Assembly (NCBI GenBank): GCA_903845365.1
Contig: CAIMXI010000510.1
Span: forward strand, 1-40,488
Reading direction: 5' to 3'
Length of the DNA: 40,488 nt
From: an uncultured Geobacteraceae bacterium
GTDB lineage: Bacteria; Desulfobacterota; Desulfuromonadia; Geobacterales; Pseudopelobacteraceae
The notes below the pieces were generated by a model that saw only the letters and a list, made by a program, of their open reading frames with translations, was not told where the DNA came from and ran no database searches. Position numbers and translations under genes: made by a program. Shown here piece after piece: positions 1 through 13,200 of this stretch; position 1 is the stretch's first letter, and every line of letters starts with the position of its first letter.

Positions 1-751
1 GGCTGGGGGCGGTCCCGAAGCTGATGGTCTGGCTGGCAGCAGTGACGGTGATGCTGACTGTTTTTGTTATCGGGCTGGTATAGTTGACGCTGTCTGTCGG
101 AGCAAAAGAAACCGACAAGGTTTGTCCGGCTCCGGCAGTCAAGGTTGTGCCGGATATCGGGGTATAAGTGAATGTGCCGGCAACGCCGCCAGAGGTGGCA
201 TTCAGCTGCGTGGATGAAAGTGCGGTGCCGTAGGTTATGTCCGCAGGGTTCGCCCAGGTGATGACAGGGGTGGCCTTGCTGATCGTGATACTGCCACTTG
301 AGCCGGTCATGGGTGTTTCATCCCCGTTGACGTCGGAACCATTCACGCCGCTATTTATAAGAGTCACTGTTCCTGTAGCTAAAATTTTGAAAGTGATATA
401 GGCCACAATTCCATTAGATATGGATGTGTTATTCATAGCGGCAACAAGTATCGTGTACTGTTTTGGATCATTAGGATCCAGACTGCCACTCGCAGTTTTA
501 CTGGCTGCTGTCGCCGCCGGGCCGACAGTTATAACAGGTGAGGCAAGTATGTTCGTATCAAAACTGACCGTCGATCCCACAGAAGCAACAGAGACTCCGC
601 TGATATTAGTTAACGTAACCGGAATAGTAACCGTGCCTGCTAAGATATCAACTGATGCCGAACCAATATCCAGGCTTGGAAGTTGCGCCGCCCAGACTGG
701 AGAAGCAGCTATAACGAGAATCAAAAATTGCACCCAAATGCGTGTGAACAT
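1..751 (-). CDS. Exported cohesin-like / bacterial Ig-like protein, 3' end outside window
   Basis: The open frame starts at ATG 749-751 and stays open to base 1, so the C-terminus is missing. A ribosome site (AGGAAG) sits about 5-6 bases upstream. The first ~22 residues (MFTRIWVQFLILVIAASPVWA) form a typical Sec signal peptide. Residues ~23-160 resemble a cohesin-like beta-sandwich (LDIGSASVDI, VTIPVTLTNISG, SFDTNILASP, ASGSLDPND) and closely match the cohesin-like domain near the C-terminus of the giant protein upstream. From ~residue 162 a KATPVITWANPADITYGTAL segment begins, typical of tandem MBG/YDG-type Ig-like repeats in large adhesins, so the full protein may be long. It lies 40 bp after the preceding gene on the same strand, probably in one operon. 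Probable role: exported scaffold or adhesin able to bind dockerins. The family is well supported; the binding role is inferred. Confidence 0.8.
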   Translation of the reverse strand, partial: MFTRIWVQFLILVIAASPVWAAQLPSLDIGSASVDILAGTVTIPVTLTNISGVSVASVGSTVSFDTNILASPVITVGPAATAASKTASGSLDPNDPKQYTILVAAMNNTSISNGIVAYITFKILATGTVTLINSGVNGSDVNGDETPMTGSSGSITISKATPVITWANPADITYGTALSSTQLNATSGGVAGTFTYTPISGTTLTAGAGQTLSVSFAPTDSVNYTSPITKTVSITVTAASQTISFGTAPS

Positions 752-791
752 GTCTCTTCCTTTTTTAAGAAATAGAGTAGAAAAAATGTAC

Positions 792-1256
792 TTACTCAAC
801 CGTCAGAATTGTATCCGACTTGTCCATAACCACATCATCACCTTCTGAATTGGCTCCGTAAGATGAATACCCGAAGTTCAGCTTTTCATTTATCACCGCC
901 ATTTTCTTCCTGAAAGTGAGAACCGCTACCACACCATCCCCAATGGCAGTTGTGTTGAAACCGAAAAAACCGAGTGAGGCAATACCAGTCGAAGGATTAC
1001 TCAAACTGATATTTTTTCCTGCCGCAGAGGCAGACGGGCCAATTTCTACAGAAGGTACCTCCAGAGCATCAGCCGCATAACTGATATCGATCCCGAGAGC
1101 TGCGACGCCGGAACTTTTATCGCTTATAAAAATCAGAGGAATGACGACCGAGTCAGAACTCTCTGTAGCAGAGCCTAGCGCCAGTCGTGGGGCTGCGTTT
1201 GCTACAGCGCTGATCATGACAAGAACCATGGCGAAGAATAAAACACGTTTGAACAT
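792..1256 (-). CDS. Small exported stand-alone cohesin-domain protein
   Basis: A complete 154-residue protein. The start is ATG at 1254-1256, with a GGAGA ribosome site 5 bases before it. Residues 1-21 are a clean signal peptide ending ANA, cleaved before APRLALG. The rest is one cohesin-like domain of ~130 residues (VVIPLIFISDKSSGVAALGI, ISYAADALEV, TTAIGDGVVAVLTFRKK). Nothing else is attached: no anchor, transmembrane segment or dockerin. It lies 32 bp downstream of the giant dockerin-bearing gene and 40 bp upstream of another cohesin-like gene, so co-expression is likely. Cohesins bind dockerins in cellulosomes and are also found in non-cellulolytic bacteria, where their role is mostly unknown. 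A free cohesin beside a dockerin protein suggests an adaptor or cap for the giant protein's C-terminus; that is inference. Confidence 0.85.
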   Translation of the reverse strand: MFKRVLFFAMVLVMISAVANAAPRLALGSATESSDSVVIPLIFISDKSSGVAALGIDISYAADALEVPSVEIGPSASAAGKNISLSNPSTGIASLGFFGFNTTAIGDGVVAVLTFRKKMAVINEKLNFGYSSYGANSEGDDVVMDKSDTILTVE

Positions 1257-1288
1257 ATTGTCTCCTTTTAAAATAATAATGCAGTTCC

Positions 1289-4200
1289 CTACAGCAACTT
1301 AAGATAAGCGTTGATAGTTTTTTGCACCTCGGAAACATTGACTGTGCCGTTACCGTCCATATCAACACAAACAGACACAGGTTTTAGCTTCAGATACATG
1401 TTGATTGCCGATTGAACCTCGGCGACTGAAACCAAACCACTGCCATTGCAGTCTCCAGGCCTGGTAAGCACCTTTATTGCGCCGCTAACTCCATTCAGCA
1501 AAATCGGATTGGATACGTTGTCAGAAGCATTCGGATTGGTGTTGGCAAGCACGATTGTTTCCTGGGTAGCAGATTGTTTGATGCTGAAACTTACATTTGC
1601 CACGACACCGTTGCCAATTGGCGTAGTATCGAATGCAGATACCAGAAGTATAAATGCGCCGGAATCACTCGGATCAAGGCTACCTGATGCGCTTTTACCG
1701 GCAGCGGTGGCCGCAGTTCCGTTGCTTGCAACCGGACTGTCAAGGAGAGAGGTATCAAACCTTATTGTCGCACCGACAGAAGAGAGGCTGATACCATCAA
1801 CATTCGTAAGAGTGACCGGCACGACGACATTTTTTCCTTTTGTGCTGCTGACGGTTCCTATGGAAAGAGTGGCGCCTGATACAACCGGAACAGCGTAGAT
1901 CACATTTCTCTGCACCACGGTCTGATTCGAAGCCTCATCCGTGGCAGTGACCATTATCTGATATGTCTTTTCAGTGGAGAATGTAATCCGTTGTGAAAAG
2001 GCTCCGTTAGTTACTGGCGGTGAGTACGTCTGACCATCAACATTTATGGTTACATTGACCGTTGTCAGGGCATCTGCCACATATCCGCTTATAATAATAC
2101 TGTTTTCCGCTGTTGTGATATCCTGGTTCGGATCTGTCACCGCAAGCGAAGGACTGGTGCGATCATAAATTATGGAGCGTACAGTGGTCGCTCTGTTGCC
2201 CGCCAGGTCTGTCGCAGTTATGGTGATTGTGTTGAGGCCGTTTGCAAGGTTGACCGTGCTGGTGAAGTCATTGCCGGTCACTGATGCGCTATTTGCTGTC
2301 TCATTGTTGACCTTTACCGTAACAGTTGATGTCTTGTTTATAGTTCCGCTGACAGTTGCCAGAGACAGGGCACTCTTGCTGTTGTCGGCAGGAGCGGTGA
2401 TTGTCAGGGCGGGCGCAGCCTGATCAAGTGTTATGGTGCGACTTGCAGTTGTTATGTTCTCAAGCATGTCAGTGGCGACAATGCTGATGACGTTTATTCC
2501 AGGCTTCAATGTAAGCGCATGAGTGAAATTGTTTCCCGACAAATTGACTGGAGCATTGTTGATTGCCAGACTCGCTATTCCACTGACGTCCGAAACTGTC
2601 CCGGAAATATTCAAAATTGAGTTCTTGGTTACAGCGTCATCCGCCAGCGTCGAAATATCAAGCAGAGGGCCTGTGTTGTCCGCAACAGCCGAACATGACG
2701 CAGTAGTGCCTCCGTTTACTCCTTCACAGCTCCATGTAAAAGAGTCGGTTCTAGTGACTATTGAAGTAGAACCTGAATAGCAAAGACCATACGTTGGCGG
2801 AAGAGCAAAGCTACGCCCGCCGCTGATGCCGCATACACCGTTAATCTGTTCGGCGGTGAAATTGGCGGAGATTGTTTGCACCGTCGTGATGTTTGTCACC
2901 GTCAGAGGATTAGAGGTTGAAGTAATGAACCCACCCGTCCCGATCCAGTTCACAAAATAATAACCGTTTGCCGGTACGGCTGTGACAGATGTCGCGTTTC
3001 CTCCATAGTTAACAGCCTGGTTCAGGTTGCCCGACAACGTTCCCCCAGCGCCGCTGTTAAAGTTGACGGCAAAAGAGTCAGGAGCGAAATTGGCGCTAAT
3101 TGTCTGAGTTGCCGTTACATTTGTCAGACTCAGCGGGTTGGCGGTCGAATCGCTGAAGCCTCCGTTGCCTGTCCATTTGACAAAGTGATAGCCGGTAGAG
3201 GGAACAGCGGTGACAGCGGTTGTATCACTGCCATAGTTGAGCATCTGACGGGTTGCGCCGGTTAAAGTCCCGTTACCGCTGCTGTTAAAGTTCACAGCAA
3301 ATGTGTCAATAGCAAAGTTGGCGGTGATGGCTTGAGCAGTTGTGACGTTTGTTACCGTCAGCGGGTTAGATGATGAAGTGCTGAAACCGCCGGAGCCGGT
3401 CCAGTTGACGAAGTGATAACCGGTGCCCGGTACTGCGGTGACGGAGGTTGCCGAGCTTCCGTAATTTACAGTCTGGGTGGCATTGCCGGTCAAAGTGCCG
3501 TTGCCGCTGCTGTTGAAGTTAACGGCAAATGAGTCAATAGCAAAGTTGGCGGTTATAGCCAGGTTTGCCGTGACATTTGTCACACTCAGCGGGTTCGCCG
3601 ATGAGGTGCTGAAACCGCCCGCCCCGGTCCAGTTTACAAAGTGATAGCCGGTGGTCGGTACTGCGGTTACGGATGTTGCCGAGGCTCCGTAATCTACAGC
3701 CTGTGTGGTATTGCCAGTCAACGTGCCGTTGCCGCTGCTGTTGAAGCTCAGGGCAAATGTGTCAATCGCAAAGTTCGCGGTTAGTGTTTGTGGCGTCGTG
3801 ACGTTAGTTACCGTCAGCGGGTTAACAGTTGAAGTGCCGAATCCTCCTGTGCCAATCCAGTTTACAAAGTGATAACCGGTCGCAGGAACGGCGGTTACTG
3901 CAGTGGTATTGCTACCATAGCCTATCGTCTGACTGGCGCTGCCGGTCAGTGTGCCGTTTGTTGCAGTGAAGTTCACGGCAAATGTATCAATAGCAAAGTT
4001 AGCGTTTATGTTTTGAGCCGTGGTAACGTTTGACACCAAAAGCGGGTTAACAGTTGAAGGGATGAATCCACTTGTGCCGGTCCAGTTGACGAAGTGATAA
4101 CCGGTGCCAGGTACTGCGGTGACAGCGGTGGTATTGCCGCCATAACCTATCGTCTGGCTGGTGCTGCCGGTGAGAGTTCCGTTTGTTGCACTGAAGTTCA

Positions 4201-7200
4201 CGGCAAAGGTGTCAACGGCAAAGTTGGCGGTTATTGCCTGGTTTGCCATGACATTTGTCACACTTAGCGGGTTCGCTGTTGAGGTTGCGAAACCTCCCGT
4301 TCCGGTCCAGTTGACAAAGTGATAACCGGTGGACGGCACTGCGGTGACAGATGTCGCTGAGGCACCGTAGTTTAAAGTCTGAACGGTATTGCCGGTCAAT
4401 GTGCCGTTGCCGTTGCTGTTAAAGTTCAGAGCGAAGGTGTCAATTGCAAAGTTGGCGGTGATTGCCTGAGCTGTTGTGACGTTAGTTACCGTCAGCGGGT
4501 TGACAGAAGAGGTGTTAAAGCTTCCGGTGCCGGTCCAGTTGACAAAGTGATAGCCGGTCTCCGGGACAGCGGTGACGGCTGTTGAATTGCCACCATAGCT
4601 TATCGTCTGGCTTGCGCTGCCGGTCAGCGTTCCGTTGGTGGCAGTAAAGTTAACAGCAAATGTGTCAACCGCAAAGTTGGCGGTTATAGTCTGGTTTGCC
4701 ATGACATTTGTCACACTCAGCGGGTTCGCCGTTGTGGTGTTAAAGCCGCCGGTACCAGTCCAGTTTACAAGGTGGTAACCAGTGGCCGGAACTGCGTTGA
4801 CAGATGTAGCGGTGCCGCCGTAGTTTACAGCCTGTGCGGTATTGCCGGTCAACGTGCCGTTGCCACTGCTGTTGAAGTTCAGAGCAAAAGAGTCAATCGC
4901 AAAATTGGCTGTAATTGCCTGATTCGCCGTGACGTTAGTTACAACAATCGGATTAGAGGTGGAAGTGCTGAAACCTCCTGTTCCGGTCCAGTTAACAAAG
5001 TGATAGCCGGTGGCAGGAACAGCGGTGACAGCGGTGGTATTCCCACCGTAGTTTATTGTTTGACTTGTGCTGCTCAGGGTGCCGTTAGTTGCGGTGAAGC
5101 TGACTGTGAATGTGTCAATTGCAAAATTGGCGGTTATGGTCTGCGGAACCGTAACGTTTATCAGCGTCAGCGGGTTTAAGACTGAGGTGATGAATCCAGG
5201 CGTGCCGGTCCAGTTTACAAAATGATAATTGGCTGTCGGCACTGCGGTAACCGTCGTGGCACTTTCGCCATAGTTCACTGTCTGGCTCGTGGTGCCGGTT
5301 ATGGTGCCGTAACCAGCGCTGTTGAAGTTAACAGCAAAGTTGTTTATGGCAAAATTGGCTGTAACAGTCTGAGCCGATGTGACGTTTGTTATCGTCAGCG
5401 GATTTGAGGTTGAAGTCATGAAGCCGCCGCTGCCGGTCCAGTTTACAAAGTGATAGCCGGTTGCAGGGACAGCGGTGACAGATGCAGATGTGCCGTTGTA
5501 GTTTACCGTCTGGCCGGCGGAACCGGACAGAGTGCCATTCACGCCACTGACAAAGTTCAGTGCGAAGGTATCGATTGCAAAATTTGCGGTAATTGTCTTG
5601 GCTGTCGTGACGTTAGTTACTGTAAGCGTGTTATCCGTTGAAATTATGCCTCCCCCGACGGTCCAGTTGACAAAATGAAAACCGATAGCCGGTACTGCGG
5701 TTACCGATGAAGCGCTTCCTCCATAATTGACAGTCTGGCTGGCTGAGCCTGATACTGTTCCATTTCCGCCGCTGATGAAGCTTACCGCAAAGGGGTCAAT
5801 GGCAAAGTTTGCGGTAAAGGTCTGCGCCGAAGTAACATTGTTTACGTCCAGCGGATTACTGGTTGTGGTAACGAAACCTCCTGTCCCTGTCCAGCTTACA
5901 AAGTGATAACCTGTGGCTGGCAGAGCCATTACCGACGCGGCGTTTGCTCCATGTTTCACTGTCTGACTGGTCGTTCCGTCAAGCGTACCGTTGCCGCCAC
6001 TCTGGAAAGTCAGAGCGTAGGTCTGCATGCTCGCCGAACAGTTGTCAGTAGTTTGAGTTCCCTGGCAGCTCCATGTCCAGCCGCTGCCTGTAGCAGAGAA
6101 TGACGTAGTAGAACCGACCGAGCAGAGTCCGGTTGCAGGTGCGGATGTAAACACGGCGTTGTTGCTGCTGCCGCATGCTCCATTGGCGGCAGGTTTGATC
6201 GTCAGGTAGGCGTTCTGCTCCAGGTTTAGCGATGTCATATTAACCGGCATCGTCACACTCTGGTATTCAGGGTGAGTAAGAGTCAGATTATAGCTTCCAA
6301 GTGTTTGCGGTCTAAGGAAGTACTCACCGCTGTAATCAGCTACGCTCACCTGTGTTGGAGTTGTATTGACTGAGACTTGGACGCCATTAATCAACTGCAA
6401 TGTAACCGCGTCCCTTACCACTCCATAGATAAGCATACCAAGCGCGTTCGAGTTATCTGTTTTGAAGCTCCAGGCCGGGCTGTCAGTAGTGGCTCCGTAG
6501 GAGTCGATGGCTCGCACTTTCCACCAGTAGGTCGTCAGGTCATTCAGCATGTTGGCTGGAACAGCGTAGGAAGTGCCAGTGATATTCTCAACCGGCGGGA
6601 TATTTCCGCTGGAGAAGTCGGAACTGGTGCTGACCATCAGAGTATATGTAACCGACTGGCTGTCCGTTGCCGGTTGCCACATTAATACCGGCTGGGTTTT
6701 TTCCTGGCTGTTGTTCGCCGGAGAGAGAAGATTAAATGCGGCTGGCGCCGTGTTATTTGCCAGACCTTTGTAAACGATGGAGCGAGTCATTGGAGAAATA
6801 TCGAGCGATACACTGTCGTGAGTGTAATAGAATATCTCGTACATACCTGAATCATTGAATGATCCATAGCTTCCCTCCCACCGTCCGGTCTCGGCGTTGA
6901 ATGACAGGTTGACTATTTCAAGATCAAGAATTACCTGACCACCGCTCCCGCTCCCGATTGTAGTCACCAGACCCGGTTTTCTGATTTCCGCCCAGACGGC
7001 ATCCACCCTACCGTTGAAGTTGGCGGTGAGCCAGATATTCGCGCTTGTTTGAGCGCTGCTGAGGAAGGAGGTTGGAGTCTTGCTCTTGATATCTCCAGGA
7101 TTATCCACCGCATTGGTGAGAATCGCCCCTTCGCCAAGCCTGAATGAGGCCATCTGCTGACCATCATAAGAGTTGTCAAGCTTGTAAGATCCGATGCCAT

Positions 7201-10200
7201 CGCCATTGTCATCAATAAGCGGATGCTGAGCCATATTGTCAAATACCCCGGCGCGGAATCCATATCCGATTCTGCGGGTATCTTTTACCTTTACCTGCTC
7301 CCTTGCATCTTCAAATGATTCTTTAATAGTTTTTCCGCGAGCAGTTGAATTGAAAAACTCATCAAGGAAATATTCGCCGCTTCGAACGGACGAGCCAGGA
7401 ATCTTCTGTCCCCGGATCGACTCCTCATCTTGAGTCGCAGATGCTATTACGACACGTCCCTGCTTGCCGACCTTTTTAATAAAGCTGCCGGAATAGCAGG
7501 AGCCGATAATGATGATCCGCTTCTCAAGCAGCGCCTGCGAAGTGAGATTATTTTCAAGATTGGTGATCCAGCCATCGAGATCTGTGGGAGTAATGCTTTC
7601 ACTACCGATATGGAATCTTCCCCTGTTGTTCGGATCCTGATCGCTGCTGTCGTAACTACCGTGATCGACCATAATGATGTAAAGCGGTGATGGCAGGGCG
7701 TTCATCTTGGTTCTCGCCCAGTTCTGGATAGCATTTTGCACCTGAGCTTTAGTGACAGCGCTGTTTTCTGAGCTGGTCAGATGGATGATGTTGTCATCGA
7801 GCAGACTGCGTGATTTAAGCTGCTTGATGACCGTATCCGTTGTCAGACGATGATCGGCAAGGCCTTCGTTGCTTGGCACTTTGCCATGCACAACAATGGC
7901 GTATCCTGCTGTTTTTTCAACCAGGACAGCGGCGAGTTCGGACTGGCTGTTAATCAGATTACGCGAGCCGCTGTATGAAGCGCGGATAAGATAGGTGCCT
8001 TTTACATAAAAATTGGTCAGTGTTATGTCCCAATGGCCGTCATTATCTTTTGTGGTTGAACTGTAAGTGCTTACCGTGCCGTTGGGCTGCTGGACTGTTA
8101 TTGATATCGGTTGGTTGTTGAGCTCCTGACTGCTCGCCGCAGGTATGATGGCAAGTTGACCCGCTATCGTAATCGCCTGATTAAGCACCAGATTGGCAGC
8201 CTTGGGGTTGATGGAGAGAGTGGTCGGCTTCATGGCACTGAAGGTCGCCATAACAGCGGGTAGCCCCTGTGCCACCGTGACTGTACACTGGGTATCGTTG
8301 ATACGAGTGCAGTTGTTCCAGGAGAGGAAATTGTACCCTTTTGCCTGCTGAACTGTGAAGGTTACAGATGTCCCTTCGTTAAAGCTAGTCGTAGCCGATG
8401 TGCAGTTGGTATCGCAGACAATACCGCCCGGTATGCTGGTGACGGAGCCGCCGGCAGGATCGGATTTCTGCAGGGTCAGGCTGACCGGGCTTGACAGGCC
8501 GAAAGTTGCAACAACATTGTGGTCAGCGGTTACGCTGGGGATGGTATAGCTGTTGTTTACGATGCTGTTGATAACGTGGATATTGTTGTCTGTCAGTGTT
8601 TTCAGTACGTTGCCGCTGGCGGGCGTAATAGTGCAGGTGGCGCTGCCGCCATTGGAGTCTGGTCCCGTGCAGATAACGCTTCCGGTCAATGCGCCGGTAA
8701 GAGCGATCCCTGCCACACTGAAGCCACCCGTGGCGGTAATGCTGAACTGCTTCTCCACTGACGCTGAAGGATTGCCGGAGTCGGTAACCCTGGCGGTAAA
8801 GATGGCACTCAATCCTGCAGTCGACGCCTTGATACCGTTGATCAGACCGCTGGCGCTGTTGAGAGACAGCCCTTGCAGCAGAGTACCGCTGCTGATGCTA
8901 TACGTGTATGGCGCTACCCCCCCTGTCACATCTATCTGCTGGCTGTATGTATTTCCTGACGGAACAACCGCCAGTGTTTGAGTATCAATAGAAATAGCGG
9001 CGGCAGACCGCACATTAAACTGCCTTGAAACTATCTGCCGTTGCGCCGAGCTGTCAGACAACTCCAGGGTGAAGGTGTAGTCGCCTACTTTAGTCGGATT
9101 ACCGTTCAGAGTTACGCCGTCTGCTGTCTGCTGGAGGGTTATCCCATCCGGAAGCGCACCGGAGGTTACCTGCCAGGTGTATGGCTTCATTCCGGCCTGG
9201 GCACGAATGTTTGCGGTATATTTCTGTCCGATTCTGGCCGTCGGCAATGCGGTTTCGTAAATAGAAAGCACCGAACTGACAGTCAGCGACAGCAGTTTCT
9301 GACTGGTCTGCCCGTCGCTGTCAGTAGCTTTGACGGTGAAATTGGCGACTGCGGATGCGGTTGGCACTCCGGAGATGATGCCGGTAGCAGGAGCCAGGGT
9401 AAGCCCGGTCGGCAAAGTGCCGGATACGATGCTCCAGGTAATTGGTGACAGACCTCCGGTAGATTCCAGCACAAAAGCGTACTGACTTCCGGCCGAACCG
9501 ACCGGCAGGTTTGCCGTCGAGACAGCCAGCGTCTCGGAGACACGGATGAAAAAGGTTTTGTCAGGGTTGTCGGCGGCGGTGTCGCCTGTGCCAGTGGCGT
9601 TATTAAGTGAATCAGTAACCCGGATCATCACGCTATAGTCACCAGGTGTGGTAGGTGTTCCGGAGATGATTCCGCTGGATCCATTCAGTGAGAGGCCATT
9701 CGGCAGGGCGCCGCCGGTGGTAGTCCAGATGAATTGCGTGGAGCTGCTGCCCTTGGCTACAAGCTGCAGCGGTGTAATAGGAACACCCTTTCGGGCATTG
9801 GGAAGTATCGCCGAAGTAGTTGCAGTAATCCAATCAGAAACACTAATCTGGGTATTATCAAGATTGGCCGTCAACGCTGTCGGCCAACTGCTGTCGGTAA
9901 CCGTGAAGTTCGCGGTTGTAGAACCGGTCTGAACACTGGTTCCGCTGATTACTCCGGTTGACGTGTTTAGAGCAAAACCTGTGGGAAGCGCCCCTATCAT
10001 ACTGAAGGAATACGGCGGAACTCCTCCGGCTACCCGCAGCTTTTCGCTGTAGGGGTCGGAGTTGTGGGCATTCGGCAGCTTGAGAGTGCTGAAGGCGAGC
10101 GGATAGGCGACAGTCAGCGGCAGTGTGGTGTAGGTGGTTCGTCCATAACCGTCGCCAACCTTGAAGGTCAGGTAGCGGGTCAGCGCTTCAGTCGGAGTTC

Positions 10201-13200
10201 CGGATATGGTTCCGCTGGCCGGATCGAAGGTCAACCCGGCGGGGAGTGAACCACTGTGGAGCGACCATGACTTGGGAGAGTATCCGCCGCTGTTGGCAAG
10301 CACCTGACTGTAGGGAGTCCCGATCTTGCCGCTGTTCAGACGGTTGGTAGTAATCAGAAGCGGGTCGTCCACACCCACCTGATACTGCTTGCTGACGACA
10401 CGACCGGTCGAGTCGGAAACGGTAACTGTGAAAGTATAATCACCTTTGGTTGAGGCGACACCATAGAATGTACCATCCGGATCCAGATTCAAGCCGGTCG
10501 GCAGGGCTCCGGCAGTTTTTGTGAAGCTGTAACCGGGCTTGCCACCGCGTGCGGAGATAATTGCCGGGAAACCGCTCCCGACCTTGCCGCGAGGTAGATC
10601 GGCTGTCGTTATACTGAGCGAAGGCACCGTTTCAATCGTAAACGCACGGAAAACAGCGGTGTCGACTCCGTCTTCAATAGCGATTGAGAAAGGATAGCTG
10701 CCGCCGCCGGTTGGCGTACCCGAAATCACACCAGTTCCGGCGTTAAGAGTGAGGCCGGGTGGCAATGAACCGATAAATAAAGTGAATGAATATGGCGGGA
10801 CACCTCCGGAGGCCAAAACACGATTGCTGTACAGTTCACCGGCAGTAGCGGAAGGGAGCTGGGTGCTGATAAAATTAAGCGGCGTATTGGTTGAAAGGAG
10901 AATATCAAGACGGCTTGAGGATGAAGCTCCTACAGTTATGCCGCTATAGGTGGCGCTCCGATAGCCGGTTTTGCTGACTGTGACTGAATAGGTTCCCGGA
11001 GAAAGACTGTTTTTGAAGTAGTAGCTTCCATCTGCGTAGCTCTGGACTACAGCGCCGCTATTCAGGGTGATGGTAGCGCCTGAGAGGGGGGCACCGCTGG
11101 CTGGGTCGGTCACCGTTCCGTATATGCTGATATAACCTATGGCGGAAACCGGGATATTTAATGATTGCTCAGCCGATGCAACTGTTATTACAGTGCTTTT
11201 AGCACCGATTGTGGTCGGGCTAACAGTAACGCTTACGCTGCAGGATGCGCCAGCCGCCAGAGTCGGGGTCAGGCTGCCACAAGAGATGCCGCCGCCATGA
11301 AGCAGGCTGAATTGTGCGGCATCTGCACCCGTAATGGTCATCCCGGTGATAGATACTGGAACAGTGCCGCTGTTGCGCAGAGCCAGGGTGGTGTTCGAGC
11401 TGTATCCTACCGGTACCAGTCCGATATTGGACGAAGGGGCGGACACTTCGAGGTTGCCACTCTTCCAGCGCTGGTTGTCACGGACGAGCCAGACCCTCTG
11501 ACTGTTTGTTTTGGCATCGATTCCGCCGCTGTTGCCGTCATCCATGTTTAACATCCAGGAGTAGGGAGAATTGTTCATAAATGTATCAGATGTCCAGTAC
11601 CACCCTGCATAAACATTGGTGAATGCGGCATTGGCAACCGAGCCGTTGTTCAGCCAGGTGGCGTTGTATGATTCCCCCCTGTTAGTGAGGCTCATTAATT
11701 CGCGGGCATTTGGCATGCGCCAGTCATTGTAGCCAAGATAATTGTAGCTGTTCAGGCACTTGACATAATCAAGGGCGGCCTGCCAGGTTTTTGCGCCGGT
11801 CGTGCCGCAGGCGGCGGGGCCAGCAGGATTGGCATCTCTGCTCCAGATCAGGCCGGACATTGCGTCGGTTACCGTCTGGTCGGCGTTGTTGACAAAGCGG
11901 ACAGTAGGCCAGGCGGCCCCTTTTTTGAGTTCCCCATCCTGCCCGGTGCCTGAGCAGGGCATGACAGCGCCTGTCGTATCGTAACAGCTTGTCTGGCCGG
12001 TTCGGGGGAGTGTAAGCGAAGAACTCCCCTGGCTGTCACGGACAGGCCATGTGTAAGTGGCACCGCATCCATAACTATGATACTGATTACCCCAAGAGCC
12101 GCAGGTATCCGTTTTGCCTGCCGCAGAGAAATTGACAGGATGATTTGGATGGTCACCGTCGAACATGATAAACTGCCAGGCTACTGAAGGGCTTCTTACG
12201 TAAGTGGTGGATGTCCAGAACTTTGACCAATTAACACCTCTGAAGCCGCTGGCGGTCAACCATGTAGCCTGATTCGTAAACTGATAATTGGCGAGGCTCT
12301 CCATCTCGTTGATGTTCGGCAGGCGCCAGTCATTGTGATCAAGATAGTTGATGTTATTCAGACAGATCACATAATCAAGTGCCCCCTGCCAGTTTTTGCC
12401 GCCACCGATGCATTGGCCGGTGACAGTGGGAGTGTTGGCGTCACGCAGCCATTCCAGGCCGGTCAGACGATCCTTGATCGTTGAGCCGGAGAGCGGCAAT
12501 GTGTCATCAGAGTTAGTAAAACGGGGATTTGGCCATGAAACACCCGATTGATACTCACCATCATGACCGCTGCCACCGCAGGTGACAGCGTTTCCGGATG
12601 CATCAAAACAGGTGTACTGACCTGTGGCTGCAACTGCGGTCGGATAACTTGTGATACTGATATTTCTGAGTGTTGAGGCATCAGAGAGTATTGAAACTCC
12701 GGTAACTGTTACCGGCTGATAACCGTATTTACTGACGGATATTTCAGTTACGCCTGGAGTTGGGGCATCAAACAGATAGCTGCCGTCATTTCCGGTGCGA
12801 GCTGTTGCGCCGTTCAAGGAGAGTTTGGCACCAAAAACCGGCAGTCCGTTCTGATCACTGACCTTGCCGTACACTCCACGCGTAACGTTGGCGCTGAGCG
12901 GAATCTCGAACGTCTGACCGCCGGAGATGAAAGTAAGAGTGGCGGAGTTACTGCCGATAACGGTAGGTATGCCGATACTTATGGTACAGGACTTCCCAGG
13001 GTTCAGTACTGGAGCAAGGCTGTCACATGGGGTTGCGCCGCCTGGAGCAACTGTGTACTGGCCATTCGTGGCACCAACGGCAGAGATGGAGGCAACTGCC
13101 ACGGTCTGGGTGCCGGTATTACGAAGGGTAAAAAGTGTCGGCGAGGTTAATACACCATTTATTATAGTGCCGAGATTTGGTGAGGTTGCCGTGTTTATGG

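Noticed and set aside
420..848. Open frame opposite the partial cohesin gene
   Set aside because: It lies antisense to a gene with signal peptide, ribosome site and recognisable domains, and has no ribosome site or protein-like motifs itself.
2849..6022. CRISPR-like array
   Set aside because: Units are ~227 bp, in frame and encode InlB-type domains; there are no short repeats with unique spacers and no cas genes.
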